DNA of 64,000 nucleotides from the NCBI RefSeq assembly GCF_030272615.1, contig NC_081410.1, positions 146,470,349 through 146,534,348 of the forward strand. The letters run 5' to 3'. A program made the translations under genes and the position numbers. Shown in pieces: positions 34,629 to 45,559 of the stretch; position 1 is the stretch's first letter, and each line of letters opens with the position of its first letter. This stretch comes from Cryptomeria japonica. Taxonomy: Eukaryota > Streptophyta > Pinopsida > Cupressales > Cupressaceae. Under the pieces are notes generated by a model, which saw only the letters and a list, made by a program, of their open reading frames with translations, did no database searches and was not told the origin of the DNA.

Positions 34629-36356
34629 GTACACCAACTTCAACATGCCAAGTTTCATCAAAATCCACTGGGAGATTATAAAAATCCTCAAGTCGTATCT
34701 CATCCTCATCATTAAAGAATACTACCCATTTAGATAGGGCGTCAATGACCTCATTCCCCTCATGTTGCACATGTGACATACTGAAATTAATTCACTTCCA
34801 TTAGCGCTTGTTTTATTGTCATGATGTATTTATTCAGGTGCCAAGCATGGGTCCCTCCCAATTTATTTGTGTTTACTATAATAACAAAGTATCCCTATAA
34901 ATGTATTTTAAAAATCCTCATCTTCACAACAAGATTTATTGCAAGCAGAGAAGGTTGCACCTCAATAACATTATTTGTCTCATTTGAAAGCCTTTTAGCT
35001 TCCATTAAAACAATATTTCCTTTTCAATATCTAACCACAACTCCAACCCTAAAAGGTCCCAAATTGCCCTTTGATGCACCATCAAAATTAATTTTAAAGC
35101 ATCCTTCTTTAGATGCCATTCATGTAACTTTCTATGATGGTTTATCTTCTAGATAAGCCTGGTCAAGCTCAGTAACAGGCTAAAACTTAATCATCGACCT
35201 CTTTTGCAGGGTGAGACTATCCTTCGTAGAGAAAGGGACATCTATCTTAATATACAAAGATGCAACAACACTAACTATCTCTTCAATTAGATGATCTATT
35301 CTCACATACAACCTTTCAATATTCATTTTCTTATCATGAAAAATCCGTCTATTTCTCTCTTTCCAAACCTCCCAAATTACAAAATTTATGGGCAATTGTC
35401 TAAATGCATGAAATAGTCGATTTCCTTCTATTATGAGGCCATCCAATAAAACATCATTTTAGTGTCTCTGAAAAAGGCCTTTTCCACCCAAGATTTTGAA
35501 TAACCACCCACCAACACTTGGTTTCACTGTCATAATGTAGTAATAAATGATCAACACTCTCCTCCTCCTTTTCACAAATGATCAATAACCTTGTCTAACA
35601 ATTGATAACCAATCTTAACTGAATATATGCCATCTTTGGCTCCACACCATACCACCTTATCTCTGGATCCTGTTAGTAATACTTTCCTATTTTTGAATAT
35701 TTCTGACATCAACCTTTTGAGCTCCTCATCCACCTCCACATTATCCATAGACTTCCAACCCCACTCCAATCTACCTTCTACAAATTTATATTCCATATAG
35801 TCCCTAACTTTCTCTCCCCACGTTAGGCAGAAAATAGGTGTGACTTCTTAAAATCTTCAATTCGACCCCAAAGTTCTAAAGCCTTCCCATGAATCCAACC
35901 AGAAATTAGCGGTTAACTCATTGCCCACTTTCCATGTGATGTGTCCAGTCACCACTATTCTACAAGAAAATAAAATTCCAAATAGCTGAACCCTTAGGGA
36001 GGTTATGAATAGTAAAAATTTAATGGTTCTCTTGGCTATCTAAATACTTAGCTTTCATGATCCTAACCCGAAGATGATTCATATTGGAATAAATACTCCA
36101 AACTAATTTTTCCCCCATTGCTTTATTCGTGATCTGCAGATTCTTGAGACCAACTCCCCCTTCTATCTTTCCTCTGCAAATTTGTTCCCAATCGAAAAGA
36201 GGGATTTTATCGTGATCCCTAGCTCCATTCCAAAACAATTTCCTCATTTTTTTGTCAATCACTTTTAGAATTTTTTGAGGGATTTTAAGGCACATCATTG
36301 AAAAAATGGGAATATAAAAAATCATTGGTTTCAATATCAAAAATTTTCCTACAGAA
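34629..36356 (-). pseudogene. LINE: end of RT, zf-RVT-like region and RNase H
   Basis: MILKPMIFYIPIFSMMCLKI and KVIDKKMRKLFWNG (36340-36230), then WEQICRGKIEGGVGLKNL (near 36190), are the typical C-terminal end of plant L1 RT. KVVWCGAKDGIYSVKIGYQLL (35660-35590) and VIWEVWKERNRRIFHDKK (35380-35330) are the blocks before the RNase H. FKINFDGASKGNLG (35095-35050) is the first Asp motif of RNase H, and HEGNEVIDALSKW (34770-34730) its C-terminal part. Many stops and shifts. The plant L1 clade with RNase H fits. Confidence 0.85.
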
Positions 36357-39283
36357 TGTTAGCACCCCATTTATTTTCAAACTTAAAATCCCCACTTTCA
36401 TTTTATTAGTAGTCTTCTTTATCGGTTATACCTTCATCAGTAAAACCTTAAAGTTCCTTGAGTTCTAATTCGACCCAATGTCATGATTCCAAAGGAGGAG
36501 CCATTATCTATTGGGTGATCAGGTGACAACCGAAAAACTTGGACTACTCAAAATGTTTGATTCTTCCTGATGACCGATACTCCCTTATAAGCTGATGTCG
36601 GGGTAATAGAGATTTCTAGAACTTTGAAATTCCCAACATGTAGTTCAATGGTTCAACTTTTTTGCAATCCCGCGACCTTTCGACAACTTCCCAATTTTTG
36701 AGACTATGATAGTGCATTTAATTGTTCCATGGTATTTCGTGTGAATGTCCCTTTAAAAGTTATGAACTCAACCTCAAATATCTCTTACCACAAATGTGTT
36801 AGAGTATTCGGGTATTTACTTGATTAATTAAATATTCCTTGTTTAATTATTTAAGTTCCCTTTATCTCTTTTACACTTAAGCTAACTTTAGGTGCATATA
36901 ATTAATTATTTTAATTAATTATTATGTGCAAACCTAGGTTTTCTCTTTTTAGGGTTTCTTGACCTATTAAAGGTTGAGTTCTTTCTTTTCATTGTAAGAA
37001 TCACATTACATATTTTTGTGAATATTGAGCTCTCTCTTTTTGAGCATATTCTCTGTGTTTTGTATGTTCTTCAGATTTTGCTTCATTGCTTCTCCTTGTA
37101 ACAGGTTATTCAGCTTGCAGAAGATCTTCAGGCTCCTGTGGTGTTGTATTTTCTCAACTCCTATAATGTCTTAGATATCAAGTGAAACGAGATGGATTTT
37201 CTAAGGTGGCGACATGGAGGAATAACGTGCCAAATTGCACAATCTTTTTATGGAAATATGACTGGAATTAGAAATTGTTCATGCACTGAGGGCAGTTTAA
37301 TGTCACTTGTTTGGCATGCAAGAAACCTTTTTTTGTAATTAGCAGTGGTAACCAAAAAATCTTGATGTAACGAATTGTTTCCATTTTCAATCATTTTCTT
37401 GATAATAGTTACTATAAGAAAAGATCGTTATGAATAGTTACATGGTGGCTTTGGATTCTATAAAAGGGAAATTTTAGCTATTCAAGAAAGGGAAGGGGAT
37501 AAGTGATCTTTTCATGTAGTCTTGTTATACAGAGAGAGGAGTCTGTGAACTCATGTTTTGATAGTGAATAAATAAGAAAGATATTTTAAATATTTGAATT
37601 TCTTAATGTTTTCTTTAAAATGCAATGAATTGTGTTTCTTTGTGGTTACTCTTCAATGTTATTATGTTATAATACGTAGTATATGTATTTAATTCTAGAA
37701 CTTTAAATTTAGATTAAATTGTCTATTGAAAAGAGTCTGCTATTCTTTTCTAGATAACATTCATGGGCGTGGAATAAGTAAACTTTGTGTTATTTATCTA
37801 CATTCACTTCATTTTGAGTTTAATCTTTCGCATCTACTTTCATGATTATGGGTAGGTGTCAATTTACCTTTTCTGCTTTCTGGTGAAAAACATACCATTT
37901 TTTCATTCATTGCATATCTTTCGAAGGTAGCTGCGCCTTGTAAATGTTAGACAGTTCAAATAACCGGAAGACAACTGAGAGGGGGGGGGGGTGAATCAAT
38001 TGTCACAGATTACCGAAAGCAATCAACAATTTAAACTTTCATACCAGAACCCAAAACAATAATATCAGAATAACAATTAATCCAATTAAGCATAAACAAT
38101 AATCACAGAATAAAAGTCATCCACACAACACCAAGATTTGTACTTGGAAAACCAGGTAAAGGGAAAAACCATGATGGGAAGCCTATCCACAGTCAGATAA
38201 TACTTCTACAGTAAGTATGTGAATTACAATGAAGGGGCCTGCACTTGCAGGGAGGCCAACAACCTAGAGCACATTGCTCATCACAAAAGGAGTCTCACTG
38301 ACTACATACAAATCCAGACTACAATTTGGAGAAGTGTTGAACTGGAAAAGATAGCATCTCCTATGCTTGAGTATAGTTCTGGTTAAGCTCAATACCGGAG
38401 GACTAAATCCTCTTACATAAACCCAATTCGATCTCCAATGATCGATCAACTCCTCTGCCTGAATGATATTACATTTATTCACACATTATATTCCTTGACC
38501 ATAACCTCTTACATTAACCATGATGATCTACAATGAGATCTTATATCTATTCATACAAACCCTCAACCATAAACAATTAGGCCGGCCACCAGACAATAAA
38601 CTAATTACATAATTACAAACCATGTTAGCCTTAGACCAAATAAGTAATATCAACACATAAGACATCCCAGAAATACATCAATGTCTTATCCACACGTTAC
38701 ATTAATGTCAGTCCATAACCTAGATCAACCGGGACCAAGTATAGGTCCACACACTTCAATAATGATCTCCAAAAGCCAAGTCTCTAACATGATCACCAAC
38801 AACATCCTGAAACACCATCAGAAGCTACACCAACACCACTTATGCATTTCATGAAAGATCTCCACCAAAAGCTCTGCCGGTGAAACCCTCGCCGGAACTA
38901 GAAACCAAGCTTCTAAGTAAGCAAGATAGCATCCAATCTCCAGACCAAAACCAATTGACCAAATATGAGTATAAGTATCATGAATAAGCCAATTCCATCG
39001 CCGGATTGTACCGGAGCCTACTGGATCATACCGAATCGAAGTTAACCAGAAACCACTCAACCTACTAGGACCAGAAGGCTGTCAATAAAGCATCCAAACA
39101 ACTAGTGTTGACATCAATGACAAAACATCAATGTAACACATAATCAATTCCACCAAATGGCTAATAATAAAATAAGCAGAGAGTACATGCAAATACCATT
39201 GCAAGTGACTCAACTATTGGTTAGATTGTCATTGATATGGGTAAGAGAGTGTAAAACTGAAGTGACAAATATGTTAACTAACA
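36357..39283 (+). repeat. Element K: solo LTR in the LINE, containing solo LTR G
   Basis: Edges TGTTAG (36357) and CTAACA (39278-39283) are perfect inverse complements. Flanks are cagaa (36352-36356) and tagaa (39284-39288), a 4/5 target duplication. Without G and its duplicated 5 bp, K is about 1.7 kb. Removing K restores the LINE coding sense (LSS, then VGKFLILKP). A TATA box TATAAAAG at 37459-37466 suggests plus orientation. I find no primer site, polypurine tract or coding frame, so it is best read as a solo LTR left by recombination. The family has no other copy in this window. Confidence 0.72.
37945..39166 (-). repeat. Element G: solo LTR of the A family
   Basis: On the minus strand it starts TATTAGCCATTTGG (39166) and ends CTAACA (37945). 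It matches the A 3' LTR in its first 60 bp, in the GGCCGGCC/GGCCGACC middle and at the C-rich end. The length of 1,222 bp compares with 1,244 in A. Flanks gtaaa (37940-37944) and ataaa (39167-39171) are a 4/5 target duplication. GACAACTGA (37970-37978) and TCAATTGTC (37996-38004) form a 9-bp stem with one G-T pair. Confidence 0.87.
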
Positions 39284-40370
39284 TAGAAGAGAGTCATCTA
39301 CTCTTCCACCCATACATCTTTTGGAGACAATAAGCAACCAATTCTTTCCACAACGTTGATCTATAGGCACAACCAAACAATGGGGTACCAAGATATCTCC
39401 CAGGAAGTGCACCCATCTTTATTTCCAATATCTAGTAGATATTCCTCTATTTCTAACTAGTAGTATTAAAAACATATATTAATGCATTGACCAGATAGAA
39501 GACTATATTTATATATAGTCTCCATCACACGAGCTTCGCAGAGAGAAGCCTAACCTAGTAATAAAGTGTCATCGGTGAATTGTAAATGTAATATAGGATC
39601 TATGCCATGGGAACCTAGGGGAGCCAATGTAGCTACTAATCCAATCCATCCAATCCCTCTTGAAACCAAATTTCTCCATTGAAGCATTCAATAAAAATCC
39701 ATGATTCATCAAATCATATGCTTTTCTAATGTCTAATTTGATTAACATATGTTTAGTCCCAATTATCCTTGCAGAATGAGTCACCTCATGGGCAATAATT
39801 ATTCCTTACACAATAGATCTGTATAGCGAGAAACCACTCTATTCATAAAAAATAATCAAACCAAGAGTACTTTTCAACTCGTTAGCAATCCTCAGAGATA
39901 ACCTTATAGATAGTGTTACACAAGGAAATAGGCCTAATATCATCAAAAGTTCTGGTGCCATCTTTTTTAGGAATCAAAGCAATGAAAAAGTTATTCAATT
40001 CTTTGAACATATAGCCCTTACTCCACGATTCTTCCACCACCTCCCATAAATCCTTTGCAAAGATATCCCATAATTTTTGAAAGAAGATAGTTGAGAAACC
40101 ATTCGGACTAGGGGATTTCTCATCGCCAAACAAAAATAAAGCCATTTTAACCTCCTCAACACTCATTGGTTCCATCAACATTTCTTTCTAATCCTTACAA
40201 ATACAATGCAAAAATATATCCTAGATCTCATTCCCATCATCACAAACATGAGCATCACCATTGAGAAGATCATGAAAATAATTAACCGCCTCCCTGTTAA
40301 TATCTCGAGGTTCCCACATCACCTTCCCTATAAAATTTTGAATTGAGAAAATCCTATTAACCGACCACCT
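39284..40370 (-). pseudogene. LINE: reverse transcriptase core
   Basis: Minus-strand reading: NREAVNYFHDLLNG (near 40290), then PMSVEEVKMALFLFGDEKSPSPNGFS (40165-40090), SWSKGYMFKELNNFFIALIPKKDG, the fingers of L1 RT, and DIRPISLCNTIYKV (near 39920). Next come HMLIKLDIRKAYDLMNH (near 39745-39700), with the catalytic Asp of the palm, and FGFKRDWMDWI. After a damaged stretch, LPGRYLGTPLFG (39415-39375) and MYGWKSR (near 39310) precede the K insertion. The FADD-type catalytic motif is not recognisable, and several stops are present. Confidence 0.87.
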
Positions 40371-41514
40371 TGTTGCAAATGTGAAGATGATGGTTTATCA
40401 GTATGGTTGTCATTGATTTTAACATACTGATTATATATATTTGTAATTGGATTTTGCTCTGCATTTATGATATGTTGAAGTTTTAGTCACAAGGCTTTGG
40501 TATGTTGTTGGAAGTTGCTTTGGGATGTCACACTTATGTTTTGGTGCTTTAGGATTTTTGCTTCATAAGTATATTCAATGATGTCGGTGATATTTAACAA
40601 TGTTTATAGTGCTTCACATTTCTAGTTCTAATGATAATATTTTTGGTTTATGTTGTTCATATATTTATCTTTGATATATTGATTTGGGATGTGATGATGT
40701 GCTTCGAAGTTTTCGTTGTTGATATGTTCATTCTAGGACCGGTTGACCTTGAATGATTATATTTTTTGCTTTAGTGATTGTGGTGTATGGATAATGTGTT
40801 GTTTTGATCGATGTAGTGCATTGTGGTGTGGTCCACTTCTCATTCTTTTCCACCGTGGGAATGTTTAGTGTAGACCTATTTTTAATTGTGTTCTAGTTAA
40901 TTGTTTTTCGTTGACTTGGCAAATTCTTATTTAAGAGATTAGTATAAATAAAGGATGATTATAATGAAGAACATATAGAAGTAAGTGGATTGAAAAAGAT
41001 TTGTTGGTGCTAATTTGTGTGAGGTTATGTGAAGTTGTGGTTGAGCAATGTGATAGTGTTTTATTGACGCTTGGTACTAGAGGCAATGAGCGAAATGTTT
41101 CTTCTGGCATTATAGAATTGTGGTAGTTGTACTTTAGTGGCAAATTCTTTCTTTTTCCTTCTTCTTCTAGGTAGTGAGCCCTTTTTTGGCAGTTTCAACT
41201 AGGTAGTGAGTCCTCTTGCAGTGAGAATTCTAGAAGTGAGCCACCTTTTGTAAAAATCACCTTAACCGATGTCACTCTAACAGGTGTTTCATAATTGAGA
41301 ATTAGCATTCTTCATGGTTTTTCCCTTCTTGGGTTTTCCATGTAAAATCCAATGTTTTATGTGTATGATTCGTGTGTGTGCTTTCTCATGCTTATATCTA
41401 TTTATGGTTAAGTAATCAAAAGTTTGTTTACCGGATCTATTTCTATGGAATAAGTAAAAGATTTTAATTGACAACTAGCTCACCCCCCCTCTCAATTGTC
41501 CAAGATATTCAACA
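40371..41514 (+). repeat. 5' LTR of F (1,144 bp)
   Basis: Starts TGTTGCAAATGTG and ends TTCAACA. TATA box TATAAATAAA at 40943-40952. AGTGAGCC-type motifs near 41175-41240 are shared with the D LTR. The end hairpin is partly decayed (GACAA and TTGTC, 41470-41474 and 41496-41500). Confidence 0.93.
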
Positions 41515-41516
41515 AT

Positions 41517-41528
41517 TGGTATTACAAA
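41517..41528 (+). promoter_or_regulatory. Decayed primer-binding site of F
   Basis: TGGTATTACAAA lies 2 nt after the LTR end and keeps 8 to 9 of 12 bases of the common site. Confidence 0.7.
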
Positions 41529-41571
41529 TTTGGTTCCTAGAAAGTAAGACTAACCGCTCGAGGAAGATTTT

Positions 41572-42027
41572 ATGACACATAAATTGACTATTCCTACCTT
41601 TGAAGGATCTGACTATAATTTTTTGGAGAGTGAAAATGAGAGAATATTTGATTTCTTTGAGTTACAAGACTTGAAAAGTTGTGGAGACGAAGTATGTGAT
41701 GTCGATAAATGGTCCTACTACCCCAGATGAGATTGAAGCCTATGAAGAAAATGAACGTGCAAGGTATGCTATCTTTAGTGCCCTATCTAAAACTAAATTA
41801 GTAAAGTTTGTTGCATTAGATACTGCTTATGAAGTTTGGGAAAGACTGAAAAATTATAAATGAAATGACAAAGTTAAGCTAGCTAAGATGCAATCTCCTA
41901 AAGGCAAATATGAGAACTTGAGGATGGAAGAAGGTGAAGATATAAAAAGCTATTTTTAGAAGGTTGATAGTGTAGTGAATGAGATCAACGATCTTGGCAA
42001 CACCTTGGATGATAATTATGTGATAGA
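41572..42027 (+). pseudogene. gag: Gag of F, C-terminal half deleted
   Basis: ATG at 41572 gives MTHKLTIPTFEGSDYNF; a frameshift near 41630 leads to TPDEIEAYEENERARYAIFSA and AYEVWERLKNYK (to 41863). After more stops, VDSVVNEINDLGNTLDD and NYVIEM run up to about 42027. The next residues are already protease (WLIDSGCSN). Compared with D, about 550 bp coding for the Gag core end and the zinc knuckle are missing. F therefore could not make a packaging Gag even before the stops. Confidence 0.83.
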
Positions 42028-43126
42028 AATGAATGGTTGATTGATAGTGGGTGTTCAAATCCTATGACCGATGACAAAAGTAATTTTGTTAAACTTGAAA
42101 AGTATGATGGTGGTTTTGTTAGATTTGGACATGACCAGACTGCTCAAATTGTTGGAATAGGTTCTATTAATTTTGATGAAAATCATAACATTGACATTGT
42201 ATACCATGTGAAAAGATTACATCATAATATCTTAAGTGTTGGATGGATGTGTGAGAATGGTTATAATGTTGTTTTTCAGGATGGTGGTTGTGAGATCTGA
42301 AACTGTTATTGCTATAGGAAAAAGGACAAATGGAAACATGTATCGAGTGAAGGCTACTACAGGACGTTGCTTGTTATCTGAAATCAATGAAAGTTGGATA
42401 TGGCATCAGAGGATGTGTCACACCAATTTTGACAGTTTGGTGAAGATTAGTTTGACAAGAGCTATGAGAGATTTATCGAGACTAACTAAATTGGATAACA
42501 ATGTTTGCAACTAATGCCAAGTGGGAAAATACACAAAGGGAACATTCAGAGGAAAGGAATAATCTTCTACTGGATTGTTAGATTTGGTGGACACAAACTT
42601 ATGCGGTTCGACCAAAATAAGGAGTTTATAAGATGAGAGGTATTTCATGCTCTTAATTAATGATCATTCTAGAATGACTTGGTTTGCATTTTTTTAAAGA
42701 AAAGTCAGTGCCATTAGAAAAGTTCAAGATATTCAAAGCTAGAGTTGAAAATGAAGTTGATAGAGGAATTGAATTCCTAGGATCTAAGAGAGGAGGAGAG
42801 TTCGATTCTGATGAATTTGATATTTTTTGTAAGAAATATGGGATTAGGAGACATTTATCTACCCCTAGGACACCTTAGCAAAATGGTGTAGTGCAAATAA
42901 TGAACATAACTATACAAGAAGTAGCAAGAACTATGATCAAAGAAGAAAACCTACTGGAAGTTTATTGGAGAGAAGCAATACATATTACAATATACACTCT
43001 TAATAGAGCTTTATTTCGAAAGAATTATGGGAAGACACCATATGAGTTATGGCATGGAAGGATTCCATTAGTGAGGTATTTTAAAGTGTTTGAAAGTAAA
43101 TGCTACATTCAGAGAGAAGGAGATAT
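42028..43126 (+). pseudogene. pol: Protease and integrase of F
   Basis: Protease: WLIDSGCSNPMTDDKSNF (42037-42080) with D-S-G intact, VRFGHDQTAQIVGIGS and HHNILSVGW (to 42250). Integrase: WIWHQRMCHTNFDSLVKIS (near 42400) with a damaged CX2C (NVCN then stop), LVDTNLCGSTK (near 42590), NDHSRMTWFAF (near 42660), SKRGGEFDSDEF (near 42785), RHLSTPRTP and stop, QNGVVQIMN, and the C-terminal YFKVFESKCYIQRE. In the DDE core the first Asp reads DTN and the TDRGGE motif reads SKRGGE, so the catalytic Asp there is lost. Stops and three frameshifts. Confidence 0.85.
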
Positions 43127-43334
43127 TGGAAAGTTTGTAGCAAAGTAGATGAAGGTATATTCCTAGGATAATATACAAAGAGCGAGGCTGACCGATGTTA
43201 CAACAAAAGATTGAACGAAATTATTGAAAGTGGAAAGTTTGTAGCAAAGTAGATGAAGGTATATTCCTAGGATAATATACAAAGAGCGAGGCTGACCGAT
43301 GTTACAACAAAAGATTGAACGAAATTATTGAAAG
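43127..43334 (+). repeat. Tandem duplication in F, 104-bp unit
   Basis: 43127-43230 and 43231-43334 are near-identical, starting TGGAAAGTTTGTAGCAAAG. The unit length is not a multiple of three and shifts the frame. It lies just before the GAA run. Confidence 0.93.
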
Positions 43335-43377
43335 TGAAAATGTGAAGGTTGATGAAAAACATTTCTAAAGACTCAGG

Positions 43378-43758
43378 GAAGAAGAAGAAGAAGAAGAAGA
43401 AGAAGAAGAAGAAGAAGAAGAAGAAGAAGAAGAAGAAGAAGAAGAAGAAGAAGAAGAAGAAGAAGAAGAAGAAGAAGAAGAAGAAGAAGAAGAAGAAGAA
43501 GAAGAAGAAGAAGAAGAAGAAGAAGAAGAAGAAGAAGAAGAAGAAGAAGAAGAAGAAGAAGAAGAAGAAGAAGAAGAAGAAGAAGAAGAAGAAGAAGAAG
43601 AAGAAGAAGAAGAAGAAGAAGAAGAAGAAGAAGAAGAAGAAGAAGAAGAAGAAGAAGAAGAAGAAGAAGAAGAAGAAGAAGAAGAAGAAGAAGAAGAAGA
43701 AGAAGAAGAAGAAGAAGAAGAAGAAGAAGAAGAAGAAGAAGAAGAAGAAGAAGAAGAA
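43378..43758. repeat. (GAA)n microsatellite, about 127 units
   Basis: An apparently uninterrupted GAA/TTC run of about 381 bp replaces the acidic, Lys-rich linker between integrase and RT; the same linker in D reads KKKEEEI. The run grew from a purine-rich coding stretch. The long poly-Lys, poly-Ser and poly-Leu ORFs over it are artefacts of the repeat. The exact copy number may be an assembly estimate. Confidence 0.97.
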
Positions 43759-43962
43759 CCAACATATAAGAATGTTATTTGAACAAAATGGGTGTTCCAG
43801 AATAAGCTAGATGGAGATGGACATGTTGTAAGAAACGAGACTAGATTGGTATGCAAAGGTTACACTCAGGTTGAAGGTATTGATTTTGAAGAGACTTATG
43901 TTCCTGTTGCTCGAATGGAAGCCACTAGGATATTTTTGGCTTTTGTAACATGTAAAGATTTC

Positions 43963-44088
43963 AAAGTTTATCAAATGGATGTGAAGTCAAAATTTTTGAA
44001 TGAGAAACTAAAGAAGTCTACATTGAAAGTTTATCAAATGGATGTGAAGTCAAAATTTTTGAATGAGAAACTAAAGAAGTCTACATTG
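43963..44088 (+). repeat. Tandem duplication in F, 63-bp unit
   Basis: 43963-44025 and 44026-44088 repeat the RT segment [20 protein letters not shown]. It keeps frame (21 codons) but doubles a conserved RT block. Confidence 0.95.
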
Positions 44089-44388
44089 AACAACCGAAAG
44101 GATTTAAGTTGTCAGATGATCTGGATATTGTCTGTAGATTTAACAAGGCATTATATGGGTTGAAACAAGCACCTAGAGCTTGGTATGGAAGGCTAGACAA
44201 ATATTTATTAAATCAAAGATTTCAAAAAGGGTCTGTCGATAATAATCTTTATTTAAATTTGAATCAAACAAGATCCTAATTACTATTGTATATGTGGATG
44301 ACATAATTTTTGGAGGAAATGATGGTACATGCAATAAGTTTGTTAGTGAAATGCAAAAGGAATTTGAAATGCCTATGATTGGTGAGTT

Positions 44389-44534
44389 GAATTTCTTTCT
44401 TGGATTGCAAGTGAATCAAAACAGTAAAGGTATTTTTAATTCTCAATGAAAGTATGCCAGAGAATTTCTTTCTTGGATTGCAAGTGAATCAAAACAGTAA
44501 AGGTATTTTTAATTCTCAATGAAAGTATGCCAGA
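44389..44534 (+). repeat. Tandem duplication in F, 73-bp unit
   Basis: 44389-44461 and 44462-44534 repeat the segment starting GAATTTCTTTCTTGGATTGC. It shifts the frame within RT. Confidence 0.95.
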
Positions 44535-45389
44535 GAATTGTTGAAAATGTTTGGATTGGAGAATTCTAAACCAGTATGTACTCCTATGACAACTGGATAC
44601 AAGTTGACTAATGATGATAAATCTCCTAAGACCAATGCAAGCAAGTACAAATCAATGATTGGAGTACTATTATACTTGACTGCTACTATACCAGATATCA
44701 CATATGTTGTTTGCCTTGCAACTAGATTTCAGTAAGATCCGAAAGAATCACGTATTGTTGCAGTAAAGAGAATTTTTAGATATTTGAAAGGTATAGAAGA
44801 TTTTGGACTATGGTATCCGAGAGGATAAAATTTTACTCTAAAAGCTTATATTGATGTAGATTGAATAGGAAGTGTTGATGACATAAACAGTACCAGTAGT
44901 TGAGCATTTTTCCTTGGCTCCTGGTTAGTTGCATGGTTAAGTAGAAAGCAGTATTCTATGTCTTTATCAACCAAAGAAGCTGAATACATTGCAACCACAT
45001 CATGTTACACTCAAATACTTTAGATGAAACAAACATTGAAGGATATTGGTGTGATGTTTAATGAACCGATCTCAATCATGTGTGATAATATAAGTGTGAT
45101 AAATATCTCTAAGTATTCGATACTGCATTCCAAAACAAAGAATATCTCTATTTGGTATCATTTCTTAAGGGAGGTGTTGGAAAATGAAGTTAAACTTGAA
45201 TATGTTCCTACAAAATAGTACGTTGCAGATATATTTATGAAGGCTTTGTGCAAAGATACTTTTGAGTATCTTCGACAGAAGTTGGGGGTATTACCCCTTC
45301 CTAGTTTGAACTAAGTGCATTTAGCAGTGCATTAGTCTAGGGAACTTCATGTATATTTTAATCTACACTAATGATTGGGGATTCCTGTT

Positions 45390-45559
45390 AGGGGGAGCTG
45401 TGTAGAATCTAAAGATGGTTACATGTGTTGATTTGTAGCTCACCTTTATCTTTGATGTCAAAGGGGGAGAGATTAGAGATGTTTGGGGAGAGATGTGTTA
45501 TAATTCTAAATTTGTGTTTGTTATTGATGAATGTTGTCGTCAATGACAAAGGGGGAGAT
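45390..45559 (+). promoter_or_regulatory. Reiterated polypurine tracts of F
   Basis: Purine tracts at 45391-45397, 45461-45470, 45485-45491 and 45550-45557; the last abuts the LTR. TCAATGACAA (45540-45549) precedes it and is complementary to TTGTCATTGA near the start of the F 5' LTR. Confidence 0.7.

Larger units (their letters stand above)
43759..45315 (+). pseudogene. pol: Reverse transcriptase and RNase H of F
   Basis: [20 protein letters not shown] (from 43801), [31 protein letters not shown] (duplicated), [18 protein letters not shown] after a frameshift (44153-44200) and the catalytic YVDDIIFGG (44289-44315). Then ENSKPVCTPMTTGYKL, YKSMIGVLLYLTATIPDI and RNase H with LVAWLSRKQYSMSLSTKEAEYI (44927-44990), MCDNISVINISKY and LPLPSLN near the end (to 45314). 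Stops are frequent. Two tandem duplications at 43963-44088 and 44389-44534 interrupt it. Confidence 0.9.

Noticed and set aside
36357-37944. Host gene or gypsy coding region in K
   Set aside because: No reading frame; edges TGTTAG/CTAACA and the target duplication fit a solo LTR.
43349-43856. Poly-Lys, poly-Ser and poly-Leu ORFs of 130-163 codons
   Set aside because: They are the three readings of the GAA/TTC repeat; no flanking domain supports a protein.
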